The translations under genes and the position numbers were made by a program. A stretch of 64,000 nucleotides of DNA from Acidimicrobiia bacterium (GTDB lineage: Bacteria; Actinomycetota; Acidimicrobiia; Spongiisociales; ZC4RG35), in the NCBI GenBank assembly GCA_017577575.1, contig PKRG01000009.1, forward strand, positions 1 to 64,000, given 5' to 3'. This document shows positions 44,002 through 52,837 of this stretch, piece after piece. The notes below the pieces were generated by a model. That model ran no database searches. It was not told the DNA's origin and was given only the letters and a program-made list of their open reading frames with translations. Position 1 is the first letter of the stretch, and every line of letters starts with the position of its first letter.

Positions 44002-45419
44002 ACCCACGCTCCGTCGGGGACCGGACGGCTGCCGAGGTCGAAGCAGCGGGACCCCTGCGGGAGGATCTTCGTGGGGTTGAACACCCCGTCGGGATCGAAG
44101 CACTCCTTCAGGCGGGCCTGGGCGTCGAGGTCGACTTCGTTGAAGAGCATCGGCATGTAGTCGCGCTTTTCGAGGCCGATCCCGTGCTCCCCCGAGAGAA
44201 CGCCGCCGCGGCTCACGCAGACCTCGACCATCTCCTCTGCCGCCTTCCTCACTCTCTCCGTCTCGTCGGGGTCCCCGGAGTCGTAGGCGATGAGAGGATG
44301 GAGGTTGCCGTCGCCGGCGTGGAAGACGTTCATGATCGCCAGGCGGTGACGCCGGGCGATCTCGTAGATCTGGCTGAGGGTCTCCACGAGACGGGTGCGG
44401 GGAACGACGGTGTCGTGGAGGTAGTAGTCGGGTGCGGTCTGGGCGACCGCGCCGAAGGCGGACTTGCGGCCCTTCCACAGCATCGCCCGCTGCTCCTCGT
44501 CGGCGGCCAACTCGATCGAACGCGCCCGATGCTCGGTGCCGATCCGGCGGATCACCTCGGCCTCGGCTTCGACCGCTGCCGTCTCGCCGACCACTTCGGC
44601 GAGCAGGAGGGCGGCGGCGTCGACGGGCAGGCCGCCGTGGAGCCAGTTCTCGACCGCCACGGCCATCGCCTGGTCCATCATCTCCAGCGCCGCCGGCACC
44701 ACGCCGGCGGCGATGATCCCCGAGACGGTGGCGGCGGCATCCTCCACCGTGTCGAAGGCGAGCAGCAGGGTGCGCACGTCCGGCGGGTTGGGCAGGAGGC
44801 GGACGAGGACCTTCGTCACCAAGCCGAGCGTGCCCTCCGAGCCGATCATCACCCCGCGCAGGTCCAGGCCGATCGGATCGGGAGCGGCCGACCCGAGCGT
44901 CGTCACCTCGCCGTCGGCCAGCACGACTTCCAGGGCCAGGACGTGGGCGACGGTGCTTCCTTCCGCCAGGCAATGAGGGCCGCCGGAGTTGTTGGCGACG
45001 TTGCCCCCGATGGTGCACACCGACTGTGACGACGGGTCGGGGGCGAAGTGCAGGCCGTAGGGCTGGGTGGCCACCGACAGGTCGAGATTGATCACACCGG
45101 GGCCCACCCAGGCGGTGCGGTTCTCCACGTCCACCTCGTGGATCCGGTCCATTCGTTTGAGGGAGACGACCACTCCACCCTCGTTCGGCACGGCCCCGGC
45201 GGCCAGCCCGGTGCCGGCGCCACGTGCCACGATCGGGACGCCGTGGCGGGAGACGATCCGTACCACCTCGGCGACTTCCTCGGTGGTCTCGGGGAAGACC
45301 ACCAGGTCGGCGTGCCCCCGGGAAGCACCGGCGTCCTTGGAGTACATGAGCAGGGCGAACGGGTCTTCGGTCACGCGCTCTTCCCCGAGGAGAGCAGTGA
45401 GCTCTTCGACGAGACCCAT
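43998..45419 (-). CDS. glcD: glycolate oxidase catalytic subunit GlcD
   Basis: A 473-residue FAD-linked oxidase. ARGAGTGLAAGAVPNEGGVV (near 60), the FAD site LAEGSTVAHVLALEV, GVMIGSEGTLGLVTKVLVRLLP (near 190), and the C-terminal HAGDGNLHPLIAY and GGVLSGEHGIGLEKRDYM with metal/substrate His residues are complete. ATG 45419 follows TAAGAT by 6 nt, a leaderless promoter for glcDEF. Confidence 0.94.
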   Translation of the reverse strand: MGLVEELTALLGEERVTEDPFALLMYSKDAGASRGHADLVVFPETTEEVAEVVRIVSRHGVPIVARGAGTGLAAGAVPNEGGVVVSLKRMDRIHEVDVENRTAWVGPGVINLDLSVATQPYGLHFAPDPSSQSVCTIGGNVANNSGGPHCLAEGSTVAHVLALEVVLADGEVTTLGSAAPDPIGLDLRGVMIGSEGTLGLVTKVLVRLLPNPPDVRTLLLAFDTVEDAAATVSGIIAAGVVPAALEMMDQAMAVAVENWLHGGLPVDAAALLLAEVVGETAAVEAEAEVIRRIGTEHRARSIELAADEEQRAMLWKGRKSAFGAVAQTAPDYYLHDTVVPRTRLVETLSQIYEIARRHRLAIMNVFHAGDGNLHPLIAYDSGDPDETERVRKAAEEMVEVCVSRGGVLSGEHGIGLEKRDYMPMLFNEVDLDAQARLKECFDPDGVFNPTKILPQGSRCFDLGSRPVPDGAWV

Positions 45420-45424
45420 GGCCT

Positions 45425-45434
45425 GATCTTACGG
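45425..45434 (-). promoter_or_regulatory. -10 element TAAGAT of glcDEF
   Basis: TAAGAT on the minus strand, 6 nt before ATG 45419; no SD. Confidence 0.55.
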
Positions 45435-45468
45435 CTCCGGATACGAGCCACGCCCCTACGATTGACGG

Positions 45469-45852
45469 GTGACCACGCCACCTTCCACCGGCGACCAGCA
45501 GACGTGGGCGGTCCTCGCCCACGCCTCGGCGCTGATCCAGTTCGTGTCGATCCCCTCCCTGTTCGGTCCGCTGATCGTGTGGCTCCTGAAGAGGGACGAT
45601 CCGGTCGTGGAGCCGCATGCCCGGGAGGCGCTCAACTACCAGATCTCGTTGTTCATCTACTTCGCGGTCCTGGCCGTGGCGGCGATCGTCCTGGCCCTCA
45701 CGATCGTGGGGATCCTGCTGTGGCCGCTGCTCTTCATCATCGGCGTCGCGCTGGTGATCGCCGAGATCGTCTTCGCCATCGTCGGGGCGATGGCGGCTTC
45801 TCGCGGCGAGCTGTACCGCTACCCGATGAACCTCCGCCTGATCAGGGCCTGA
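45469..45852 (+). CDS. DUF4870-type membrane protein
   Basis: A 127-residue protein with about three hydrophobic segments and the DUF4870 layout: WAVLAHASALIQF, GPLIVWLLKRDDPVVEPHAREALNYQIS (near 30-60) and a C-terminal pair of helices. Function unknown in the family. GTG 45469 lies 6 nt after TACGAT. Its last 11 bp overlap the end of hyuB on the other strand. Confidence 0.85.
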   Translation: MTTPPSTGDQQTWAVLAHASALIQFVSIPSLFGPLIVWLLKRDDPVVEPHAREALNYQISLFIYFAVLAVAAIVLALTIVGILLWPLLFIIGVALVIAEIVFAIVGAMAASRGELYRYPMNLRLIRA

Positions 45853-47395
45853 TCGCCTGGGCGGGGCTCCCCCACCCGCCGCCACCGGGGGTGAGGATGA
45901 GGAGCCGATCCCCGGGCTCGACCTCCACGGTGGTCTTGGCGGGGAGGCGCTCTCGGCTGCCGTCGCGGCGGATGAGCCAGTCCTCCCCCGGAGCGCCCGG
46001 CTCCCCGCCGGCCAGGCCCCAGGGTCCGTGGCGACGACGTTCCCCCATGAGCGACAGGGTGGCCGGTTCGTCGAACACCAGTTCCCGGACGATGCCGTCT
46101 CCTCCCCTGAACCTGCCCCGCCCGCCGCTTCCGTGACGCAGCTTGGTCTGCAGCACCCGGAACGGATAGTGGGTCTCGATCGATTCCCGGGGGGTGTTCT
46201 TGGTGTTGGTCATGCCGGTCTGGATACCCGACTGCCCGTCGCGTCCGGGGCGGGCCCCTTGGCCGCCGGCGACGGTCTCGTAGTAGGCGAAGTGGTCGTT
46301 GCCGATGAGGCAGTTGTTCATCGTCCCCTGCGAGGCGGCGGGCACTCGGTCGGGGGCGGCCTCCGCCAGGGCGCCGAGCAGCACGTCGGCGATTCGCTGG
46401 CTCGTCTCCACGTTGCCGGCCGCCACCGCCGCCGGGGGTCGGGCGGCCACCAAGGATCCTTCCGGGGCGTGCAACGACACGGGCCGGTAGCAGCCGCCGT
46501 TGGCGGGGATGTTGGGGTCGGTGGCGACCCGCACGGCGTAGTAGAGGCAGGATCGCGTGACCGCTTCGGGTGCGTTGAAGTTGGCGGGTATCTGCTCGTG
46601 GGTGCCGGTGAAGTCGGCGTGGAGCTCGTCGCCCTCGATCCGCACGGTCACCCGGATCGGCACGTCGACGTCCCCCCACTCCATGACGTCCTCGAACCGG
46701 TAGTCGCCGTCCGGGAGCGCCGCCAGGGCGGCCCGCATCCGCCTCTCCCCGTAGTCGAGCAGGGCGGCGCTGAGCCGTTGGAAGCGGTCCACGCCTTCGC
46801 CCTCGATCAGCTCGGTCAGGCGCCGCGCCGCCACCTGATTGGCTCCCACCTGGGCGGACAGGTCACCCCGGCGCTCGGCGGGCGTGCGAGTGGCAGCCAG
46901 GAAGGGCTCGATGAACTCGGGGAGCCATTCCCCGTCACGGGCGCAGATCATCGGCGACACCACGTGCCCTTCCTGCTCGAGGCGGGTGGCGTGAGCCGGC
47001 ATCGAGCCGGGGGCCTCCCCGCCCACGTCGGCGTGGTGGGCGCGGTTTCCCGCCCAGGCGACGTGGCGGCCGCCGACGAAGATCGGGGTGACCAGGGTCA
47101 GGTCGTTGAGGTGGGTCCCCCCGGCGAACGGGTCGTTGACGGCGTACTGGACGCCGGGCTCGGGCTCGAACCGTTCGAGGACCGCAGCCACGGAAGCGGG
47201 CATCGCCCCCAGATGGACGGGGATGTGCTCGGCCTGGGCGAGCATCTCACCGGAAGAGGTGAAGATCGCCGCCGAGCAGTCGGCGCGCTCTTTGATGTTG
47301 GGCGAGAACGAGGTCCGGCGCAGGACCACACCCATCTCCTCGGCGATCGAGGACAACTGGTTTCGGGCCACCTCGAGCGTGATGGGGTCGATCAC
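45842..47395 (-). CDS. hyuB: hydantoinase B/oxoprolinase family protein
   Basis: A 517-residue subunit of the ATP-dependent hydantoinase/5-oxoprolinase/acetophenone carboxylase group. DPITLEVARNQLSSIAEEMG, NPFAGGTHLNDLT-like NDPFAGGTHLNDLTLV (near 95), NRAHHADVGGEAPGSM with paired His, and the C-terminal TPGGGGWGSP match the family. GTG 47395 overlaps the hyuA stop (GTGA). Which cyclic amide or carboxylate is handled cannot be told. Confidence 0.9.
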   Translation of the reverse strand: MIDPITLEVARNQLSSIAEEMGVVLRRTSFSPNIKERADCSAAIFTSSGEMLAQAEHIPVHLGAMPASVAAVLERFEPEPGVQYAVNDPFAGGTHLNDLTLVTPIFVGGRHVAWAGNRAHHADVGGEAPGSMPAHATRLEQEGHVVSPMICARDGEWLPEFIEPFLAATRTPAERRGDLSAQVGANQVAARRLTELIEGEGVDRFQRLSAALLDYGERRMRAALAALPDGDYRFEDVMEWGDVDVPIRVTVRIEGDELHADFTGTHEQIPANFNAPEAVTRSCLYYAVRVATDPNIPANGGCYRPVSLHAPEGSLVAARPPAAVAAGNVETSQRIADVLLGALAEAAPDRVPAASQGTMNNCLIGNDHFAYYETVAGGQGARPGRDGQSGIQTGMTNTKNTPRESIETHYPFRVLQTKLRHGSGGRGRFRGGDGIVRELVFDEPATLSLMGERRRHGPWGLAGGEPGAPGEDWLIRRDGSRERLPAKTTVEVEPGDRLLILTPGGGGWGSPAQAIRP

Positions 47396-49326
47396 CAGGT
47401 CACCTCGATCGTGCCGTCGGGGAGCACGGTCGCCCGATCGCCGGGCGCGAGCACCGTCGTCCCCACCTCCTCCTCGATCACGGCGGGGCCGGTGATCTCG
47501 GAACCGGCCGGAAGGTCGTGGCGCCGCCACACCGCCGCAGTCTGCTCGACGCCGCCGAAGACGACGGACCGCCGGCGGGGCTCGGGGATCGGGCCGTCCG
47601 CGACAGTCGGGAGGTCGCTCCACGTCAGCTGGGCCCGGCCCACGGCGGTTGCGCGGAACGTCACCGCTTCGACGGGATCGTCGGGACGGGCGAACCCGTT
47701 GAGCTCCCGGTGCATGGCGTGGAAACGGTCGACCACGGCGTCGAACGCCTCGCCGTCGGCGACCGGTACCGGGATCTCGTGGGCCTGGCCCACGTAGCGC
47801 ATGTCGACCCTCCGTTCGACCGACACCGGGGCGGCGCCGTGGGTGGCGGCGAAGTCGGCGGCGACCTGGCGCGACACCTCGTCCGCCATCTGGCGGAATC
47901 GCTGGCCGTCGGTGACCAGGGCGCTGCGGGCCACGTCGGTCCTGGGCGGTGCCATCAGCAGCCCCAACGCCGAGAAGACCCCTCCGTAGGGCGGGATCGC
48001 CACCGCCGCCATGTCGAGGCGGCGGGCCAGGGCAGAGGCGTGGAGACCGCCCGCCCCGCCGAACGACACCAGCGTGGCTCTGCGGGGGTCGGCGCCCTGC
48101 TCTACCGACACCCGGCGGATCGCCCGTTCCATGTGGGCTTCCACGACCTCGAGCACGCCGGCGGCAGCACGACGGGGGTCCATGCCCATCGCTCCACCGA
48201 GCCGGGCCAGCGCTTCCTCGGCCAGCGCCGGATGCAGGGCGAGGCTGCCGCCGAGACGGGCAGCGGGATCGATGCGGCCCAGCACGACGTGGGCGTCGGT
48301 CACGGTCGGCTCCGTGCCTCCGTTCCCATAGGACGCCGGCCCGGGGTCGGCTCCGGCGCTGTGAGGCCCCACCCGCAACGAGCCGCCCTGATCCAGCCAG
48401 GCGATGCTGCCGCCTCCTGCTCCGACGGTGTGGACGCCGACCGAGGGCATGCGGCACACGTACCCGTCGATGGCCCGTTCGTAGACGATCTCGGGGCGGC
48501 CGTCGTCGATACGGCACACGTCGGTGGACGTGCCGCCCATGTCGAAGGTGATCAGCGACCGGTATCCGTGGGCCCGGCCCATCTCGGCCGCCGCCACCAC
48601 ACCGCCTGCCGGCCCCGACAGGAGGAGCGCCGCCGCCAAGCCGGCGGCCTCGTCGACGGGCATCAGCCCTCCGGAGGAGCGCATGACGTGGAGGCGTTCG
48701 GCCACGTCGCCGATCTTCTCGCCGAGGCTCTGCAGGTAGCGGCCCACCCGCGGCTGGAGGTAGGCGTTGAGGACGGTGGTCGAGGTGCGTTCGAATTCGC
48801 GGAACTCGCCGACCACACGATGGGACAGGCTCACCGGGATCCCCGACCCGGCCAGCGCGTCTGCGATGGCCTCCTCCACGGAGGGGTCGGAGAACGAATA
48901 GGCCAGCGCCACGGCGACGGCTTCGGGCCGCCGCTCGGAGACGCGGCGAGCCACGAGATCGGGGTCGTCGAGACCCCAGCGGTCCTCTCGGGCGACCAAG
49001 GGCGACGACCGGTCGACGAACACGTCGTAGAGGGACGGACGGTCCTGGCGGCCGATCTCGATCACGTCCTCGAATCCGGGGTCGGTGACGAGGACGGTGT
49101 CGGCACCGCGCCGCTCCAAGAGGGCGTTCGTCGCAGCCGTGGTGCCGTGGAGGAGGGCGGCAGCCATCGAACGGGAGACGAGCCGCCGCACGCCTTCGAG
49201 GACCCCGTCGCTCTGGTCCGGCGTGGTCGCCACCTTCGCCACCGAGATCGAGCCGTCGCGGAAGGAGACGCAGTCCGTAAAGGTCCCGCCGACGTCGACG
49301 GCCACTACTCCGGTGACGCTGGTCAT
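47392..49326 (-). CDS. hyuA: hydantoinase A/oxoprolinase family protein
   Basis: A 644-residue ATP-binding subunit of the actin-like ATPase fold. VDVGGTFTDCVSF (residues 9-21), HGTTAATNALLERRGA, the second ATP motif DMGGTSTDVCRI (near 270), GGGSIAWLDQGG and SFGGAGGLHA are intact. ATG 49326 is 8 nt after TACGAT. With HyuB it should hydrolyse a cyclic amide or carboxylate a ketone at ATP cost. No aspartate racemase or allantoin gene is nearby to narrow the choice. Confidence 0.9.
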   Translation of the reverse strand: MTSVTGVVAVDVGGTFTDCVSFRDGSISVAKVATTPDQSDGVLEGVRRLVSRSMAAALLHGTTAATNALLERRGADTVLVTDPGFEDVIEIGRQDRPSLYDVFVDRSSPLVAREDRWGLDDPDLVARRVSERRPEAVAVALAYSFSDPSVEEAIADALAGSGIPVSLSHRVVGEFREFERTSTTVLNAYLQPRVGRYLQSLGEKIGDVAERLHVMRSSGGLMPVDEAAGLAAALLLSGPAGGVVAAAEMGRAHGYRSLITFDMGGTSTDVCRIDDGRPEIVYERAIDGYVCRMPSVGVHTVGAGGGSIAWLDQGGSLRVGPHSAGADPGPASYGNGGTEPTVTDAHVVLGRIDPAARLGGSLALHPALAEEALARLGGAMGMDPRRAAAGVLEVVEAHMERAIRRVSVEQGADPRRATLVSFGGAGGLHASALARRLDMAAVAIPPYGGVFSALGLLMAPPRTDVARSALVTDGQRFRQMADEVSRQVAADFAATHGAAPVSVERRVDMRYVGQAHEIPVPVADGEAFDAVVDRFHAMHRELNGFARPDDPVEAVTFRATAVGRAQLTWSDLPTVADGPIPEPRRRSVVFGGVEQTAAVWRRHDLPAGSEITGPAVIEEEVGTTVLAPGDRATVLPDGTIEVTW

Positions 49327-49353
49327 CGCCGGAGATCGTACGGCGCTAGGGGC

Positions 49354-49359
49354 TACCCT
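49354..49359 (+). promoter_or_regulatory. -10 element TACCCT, leaderless Nfu N-domain transcript
   Basis: TACCCT ends 7 nt before ATG 49367. Confidence 0.6.
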
Positions 49360-49366
49360 CGAACCC

Positions 49367-49621
49367 ATGCCAGTCAGCGCCGAACCGACCCCGAACCCGA
49401 ATGCGATGAAGTTCACGGTTGGCCAGCCGGTCGGCGGGCCGGCCACCTACACGTCGGCAGCGGACGCGGACGACCCGACCGCGGCGGAGCTGCTTCGGAT
49501 CGAAGGCGTCGTCAGCGTGTTCATGACGGCGGACTTCGTGACGCTCACCAAGTCGCCCGACTCCGACTGGGATTCGATCACTCCCAGGGCGACGCAGATC
49601 CTCGAGGGCCGTTTCGGCTGA
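49367..49621 (+). CDS. stand-alone Nfu N-terminal domain protein
   Basis: An 84-residue protein consisting only of the Nfu/NifU N-terminal (scaffold) domain: EPTPNPNAMKF (residues 5-15), EGVVSVFMTADFVTLTK (about 46-62) and a short helix. The C-terminal NifU domain with its CxxC Fe-S motif is absent. The family links to Fe-S cluster assembly but this domain alone binds no cluster by visible residues. ATG 49367 follows TACCCT by 7 nt. Its last 44 bp overlap the Nudix gene on the other strand. Confidence 0.85.
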   Translation: MPVSAEPTPNPNAMKFTVGQPVGGPATYTSAADADDPTAAELLRIEGVVSVFMTADFVTLTKSPDSDWDSITPRATQILEGRFG

Positions 49622-50138
49622 CCCGCACCCGCGCTCGAGCCACCAGGACCTCGACGCCGGGGGCCAGGGGCTGCGGCAGCCGGTCGACCGGGAACCAGGC
49701 GACGTCTTCGGACTCGTCGCTCGTCAGAGGGATCGCCTCGGCGGCGACGACCACGAGTTGGACGTCCAGGTGCCAGGCGTCGGGTCGGCATGGGGCGGGG
49801 TGACGCGACAACCCGATCGGGACGGGATCGATCCTGCCCGAAAGCCCCGTCTCCTCTTCCATCTCCCGCGCCGCCGCTCCGGCCACCGTGGCGTCACCCT
49901 CTTCGAAGTGCCCGCCCGGTTGCACCCACTTGCCCATCTTCCGGTGGTGGACCAGGCACACCTTCGTGGCGTCGGCCGAGATGGGCAGGGCCGAGGCCGT
50001 GAAGTGGGCCGGTTCGCCGGTTCGATCCAGGGAACGGATGTCTGAAGCGACGGCGAGCCACTCCCGAGCGGTCGTCGAGAGCTCGGCGGGGCATCGGCCC
50101 AGGACGACGACCAGGTCCTCGTGGAGGGAGTCACGCAC
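49578..50138 (-). CDS. Nudix hydrolase
   Basis: A 186-residue protein with a Nudix domain (about 55-160). The Nudix box GGHFEEGDATVAGAAAREMEEETGL (near 75-99) has all the metal-binding Glu residues. It presumably hydrolyses a nucleoside diphosphate derivative. GTG 50138 follows TACCCT by 7 nt. Substrate not predictable. Confidence 0.88.
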   Translation of the reverse strand: MRDSLHEDLVVVLGRCPAELSTTAREWLAVASDIRSLDRTGEPAHFTASALPISADATKVCLVHHRKMGKWVQPGGHFEEGDATVAGAAAREMEEETGLSGRIDPVPIGLSRHPAPCRPDAWHLDVQLVVVAAEAIPLTSDESEDVAWFPVDRLPQPLAPGVEVLVARARVRVSRNGPRGSASPWE

Positions 50139-50156
50139 GGATCGCAGGGTAAGCGA

Positions 50157-50837
50157 TCAGGAGCCGGCGTCCTGGACGGGCCAGGTGAGGCCAGCGGCAT
50201 CGACCCATTCCGATGTCGGCTCCGGGGCGCCCACCTCGACCAACGGGAGCCGTGCGGGAGCCGGCCCGGCCGCCACCGTCCAGCCGTCGTCGGTCAACTC
50301 GGTGACCACCTCCCAGGCTTCTTCGTCGAGACGCTGGTAGGGATCGTCTCCCCGGGCGGCGAGACGCCGGGTGACGACGGTGACGGAAGCCGTCGTCGTC
50401 GAGGTCCATTCCACCTCGAAGGCCCGCACCCACTCGACGTAGGAGCGGTCCCCGCCCGCCGAGTCGCGGGTGAAGTGGTCGGCGATGAACCATTCCGCCA
50501 CCGCGGCTGCCGCCCATTCGAGGTCGGCGGCGGGAAGTGCCATCAGATCGGCCTCGGTGAGCATCGGCTCGGTGGGCGGCGGGGACGCAGGTGCAGACGT
50601 GGGCGGGGAGGAGGGCGGGAAGGGCTGACTGGTGGCGGTCGGCACCGCCGCGGTGGCCATCGTGGTCGCGGGCGGCACGACCGGCCCGGCGGCGAGATGG
50701 CGGCCCACCGAGACGCCGAGGGCTCCGAGCACCACCACCCCTGCCACGACGTAGGCGATCCACCTGTGGTCGGTTCGCTCGGCGAGCGACTCCCACGGGA
50801 TCCGCTCGAAGATCTCGACGTCCTTCTCGTCGTCCAC
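50157..50837 (-). CDS. single-pass membrane protein of unknown function
   Basis: A 226-residue protein with an acidic cytoplasmic N-terminus (residues 1-27), one membrane helix (about 29-48), a Pro/Thr/Ser-rich linker (about 52-90) and an outer domain (about 95-226) with Trp-rich helices (DLEWAAAAVAEWF) and strands. GTG 50837 is selected because TACGTT ends 7 nt before it; an earlier TTG (50873) would add 12 unlikely residues. The outer domain may be of the NTF2-like type; this is a guess. Confidence 0.72.
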   Translation of the reverse strand: MDDEKDVEIFERIPWESLAERTDHRWIAYVVAGVVVLGALGVSVGRHLAAGPVVPPATTMATAAVPTATSQPFPPSSPPTSAPASPPPTEPMLTEADLMALPAADLEWAAAAVAEWFIADHFTRDSAGGDRSYVEWVRAFEVEWTSTTTASVTVVTRRLAARGDDPYQRLDEEAWEVVTELTDDGWTVAAGPAPARLPLVEVGAPEPTSEWVDAAGLTWPVQDAGS

Positions 50838-50935
50838 GGCGCCGAACGTACGGCTGTGCCCGGGACGGTTCAAGGGGGTCGTGTCGGCGCCGAGAACACC
50901 AGGAACCCGACGGGTGTAACTATCGTTGGGCCCGC

Positions 50936-51616
50936 ATGGCTGTCAACGCTGACCCCAAACCGGGCCGCTGGATCCTTCCGCTCGTCGTCCTCGGGATGGT
51001 GGCGTTCACGTATTTCTTCGTTCGGGCGCTGCCGTCGGGTTCCGAGCCGGGTGAGGACACCGGCACCACCCTCGCCGCCTCCGACACGACCGTCCCCGCC
51101 GACGGCGAGGAGTCGCCGGACGACACGACGCCCGCCACGTCGCCTCAGGTGGATGCCGAGACCCAGGCCTACCTCGACGGGGTCTCGGGGATCCTGGCAT
51201 CGATCCAGGAACTGCAGGAGGAGATGGCGGCGGTGAACGGAGGGTTCGACGCCGACCCGCGCACCGTCCAGTACTCGGAGGCCGTCGACCGACTCACCGC
51301 CCTGGCCGAGAACGCCAATGGCGTCGTCACCGAGCTCGACGCTCTCACTCCCCCGCCCGCGTTGAGCACCAATCACGAAACGATCCGCACCGCCGTCACC
51401 ACCGCAGCCGCCGCAGCCGGCGAGGCGCTGGAGGGCCTCCAGTCCGACGACGACGGCACCCGCCGGCGGGAAGCCGTGAACGCCTTCGACCAAGCCGTCT
51501 CCGATCTCGAGACAGCCATCGAGAACGCCCGCTCCGCCGCCGGCCTGGCCGCACCGAGCACCACCGAACCCGCCGACGAGACCCCGGACACGACCGAGGC
51601 CGCCGGGGACGCCTGA
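50936..51616 (+). CDS. membrane-anchored coiled-coil protein of unknown function
   Basis: A 226-residue protein: one N-terminal membrane helix (about 12-30), a Thr/Asp/Ser/Pro linker (about 33-70), a four-helix-like region (about 75-205: LDGVSGILASIQELQEEMAAV, AVDRLTALAENANGVV, EALEGLQ, AVSDLETAIENA) and a Thr/Glu-rich tail. Resembles periplasmic helical-bundle sensors without any catalytic part. TATCGT is 9 nt before ATG 50936. It overlaps the next gene by 1 bp (TGATG). Confidence 0.72.
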   Translation: MAVNADPKPGRWILPLVVLGMVAFTYFFVRALPSGSEPGEDTGTTLAASDTTVPADGEESPDDTTPATSPQVDAETQAYLDGVSGILASIQELQEEMAAVNGGFDADPRTVQYSEAVDRLTALAENANGVVTELDALTPPPALSTNHETIRTAVTTAAAAAGEALEGLQSDDDGTRRREAVNAFDQAVSDLETAIENARSAAGLAAPSTTEPADETPDTTEAAGDA

Positions 51617-52833
51617 TGGGCGTCACCGTTGGGCCCGTCGGCGACGACCGGGCCGCCGAGTACCTCGCCGCGATGGGGCAGGCCTTCGGCTTCGACTCCA
51701 GCGACGAACACCGGGAGCGGTTCTCCAAGTACTTCGAGTGGGACCGGGCAAGGGCGGCCTACGACGGCGACCGCATCGTCGGAACGCTGGGCGCCTACTC
51801 GTTCGAGATGACGGTGCCGGGTGGGACCATGCCGTGTGGGGGAACCACCGTGGTGGCGGTCCTCCCCACCCACCGCCGGCGGGGAGTCCTCCGCCAGATG
51901 ATCGAGAGCCACTTCGAGGACGTCCGGGAGCGGGGTGAGCCCATCGCCGGGCTGTGGGCTTCGGAGTCCAGCATCTACGGCCGGTTCGGCTACGGGATTG
52001 CCGCCGTGGGCCTCGACGTGGAGGTCGACCGCGATCACGTCGATCTCCACCGGCTCGCTCCCCGGGCGGCGCCGGCCCGCCTCGTCTCGCGGGAGGAGGC
52101 GATGGACCTCTTCCCGCCGTTCTACGACCGGGAGCGCCGCCTGCGGCCGGGTTTCTTCGCCCGGTCGCCGTCGTGGTGGGAGTTCCGCCGCTTCCACGAC
52201 TCCGAGCCCTCCCGGGAAGGGGCGACCGCCTTCCGATATGCGGTCACCGAGGAGAACGGAGTCGTGACCGGCTTCGCCCAGTACCGATTCAAGGAGAAGT
52301 GGAGAGAGGGCCACGGACAGGGAACCGTTCTCGTCCACGAACTGCTCGGGAGCACCCCCGAGTCGTGGGCAGGATTGTGGTCGCTGGTGCTCAACCACGA
52401 CCTGACGGCTCGGATACGCGCCGACAACCGCAGCGTCGACGATCCCCTCTTCGGCCTCCTGGCGGCACCGCGGCGTGCCCGCACCACCGTCGACGACAGC
52501 CTGTGGATCAAGGTCCTCGACGTTCGACGGGCACTGGAGGGCCGTGCGTACTCGGCCTCTGTGTCGGCGGTGGTCGGGCTCCACGATCCGACGGACGCAA
52601 CCACGACGACGTGGCGGCTCGATCTGTCGCCCGACGGCGCCGAGGTGACACCGGCCGACTCCGACCCTCAGGTCGAAATGGACATGGAGGACCTGGGGGC
52701 ATGCTTCCTGGGCCGGGCCCGGTTCACGGCTCTGGCCGCGGCGGGCCGCATCCGGGGAGACCTCTCCGTCGTCCGCGCCCTGGAGGCTGCCTTCACCTGG
52801 TCGCCCCGACCTTGGTGCCCAGAGGTCTTCTGA
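51616..52833 (+). CDS. Eis-like GNAT N-acetyltransferase
   Basis: A 405-residue acetyltransferase with the Eis layout: an N-terminal GNAT half with VAVLPTHRRRGVLRQMI (near 76-92) as acetyl-CoA loop, the YGRFGYGIAA segment (near 116), a second diverged GNAT half, and an SCP2-like C-terminal domain ending in Phe, whose carboxylate is catalytic in Eis. Tyr in IYGRFGYG is the probable general acid. Eis enzymes acetylate amines, including aminoglycosides; the natural substrate here is unknown. ATG 51616 overlaps the previous stop. Confidence 0.88.
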   Translation: MGVTVGPVGDDRAAEYLAAMGQAFGFDSSDEHRERFSKYFEWDRARAAYDGDRIVGTLGAYSFEMTVPGGTMPCGGTTVVAVLPTHRRRGVLRQMIESHFEDVRERGEPIAGLWASESSIYGRFGYGIAAVGLDVEVDRDHVDLHRLAPRAAPARLVSREEAMDLFPPFYDRERRLRPGFFARSPSWWEFRRFHDSEPSREGATAFRYAVTEENGVVTGFAQYRFKEKWREGHGQGTVLVHELLGSTPESWAGLWSLVLNHDLTARIRADNRSVDDPLFGLLAAPRRARTTVDDSLWIKVLDVRRALEGRAYSASVSAVVGLHDPTDATTTTWRLDLSPDGAEVTPADSDPQVEMDMEDLGACFLGRARFTALAAAGRIRGDLSVVRALEAAFTWSPRPWCPEVF

Positions 52834-52837
52834 GCCC

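Noticed and set aside
42931..45885. A 984-codon open frame suggesting a GlcE fusion
   Set aside because: Only its end (42931-44001) is real GlcE; the earlier part reads glcD out of frame, and the ATGA overlap marks the true glcE start.
45842..48517. HyuB with a long N-terminal extension
   Set aside because: The extension overlaps hyuA in another frame and lacks motifs; GTG 47395 in a GTGA overlap is the natural start.
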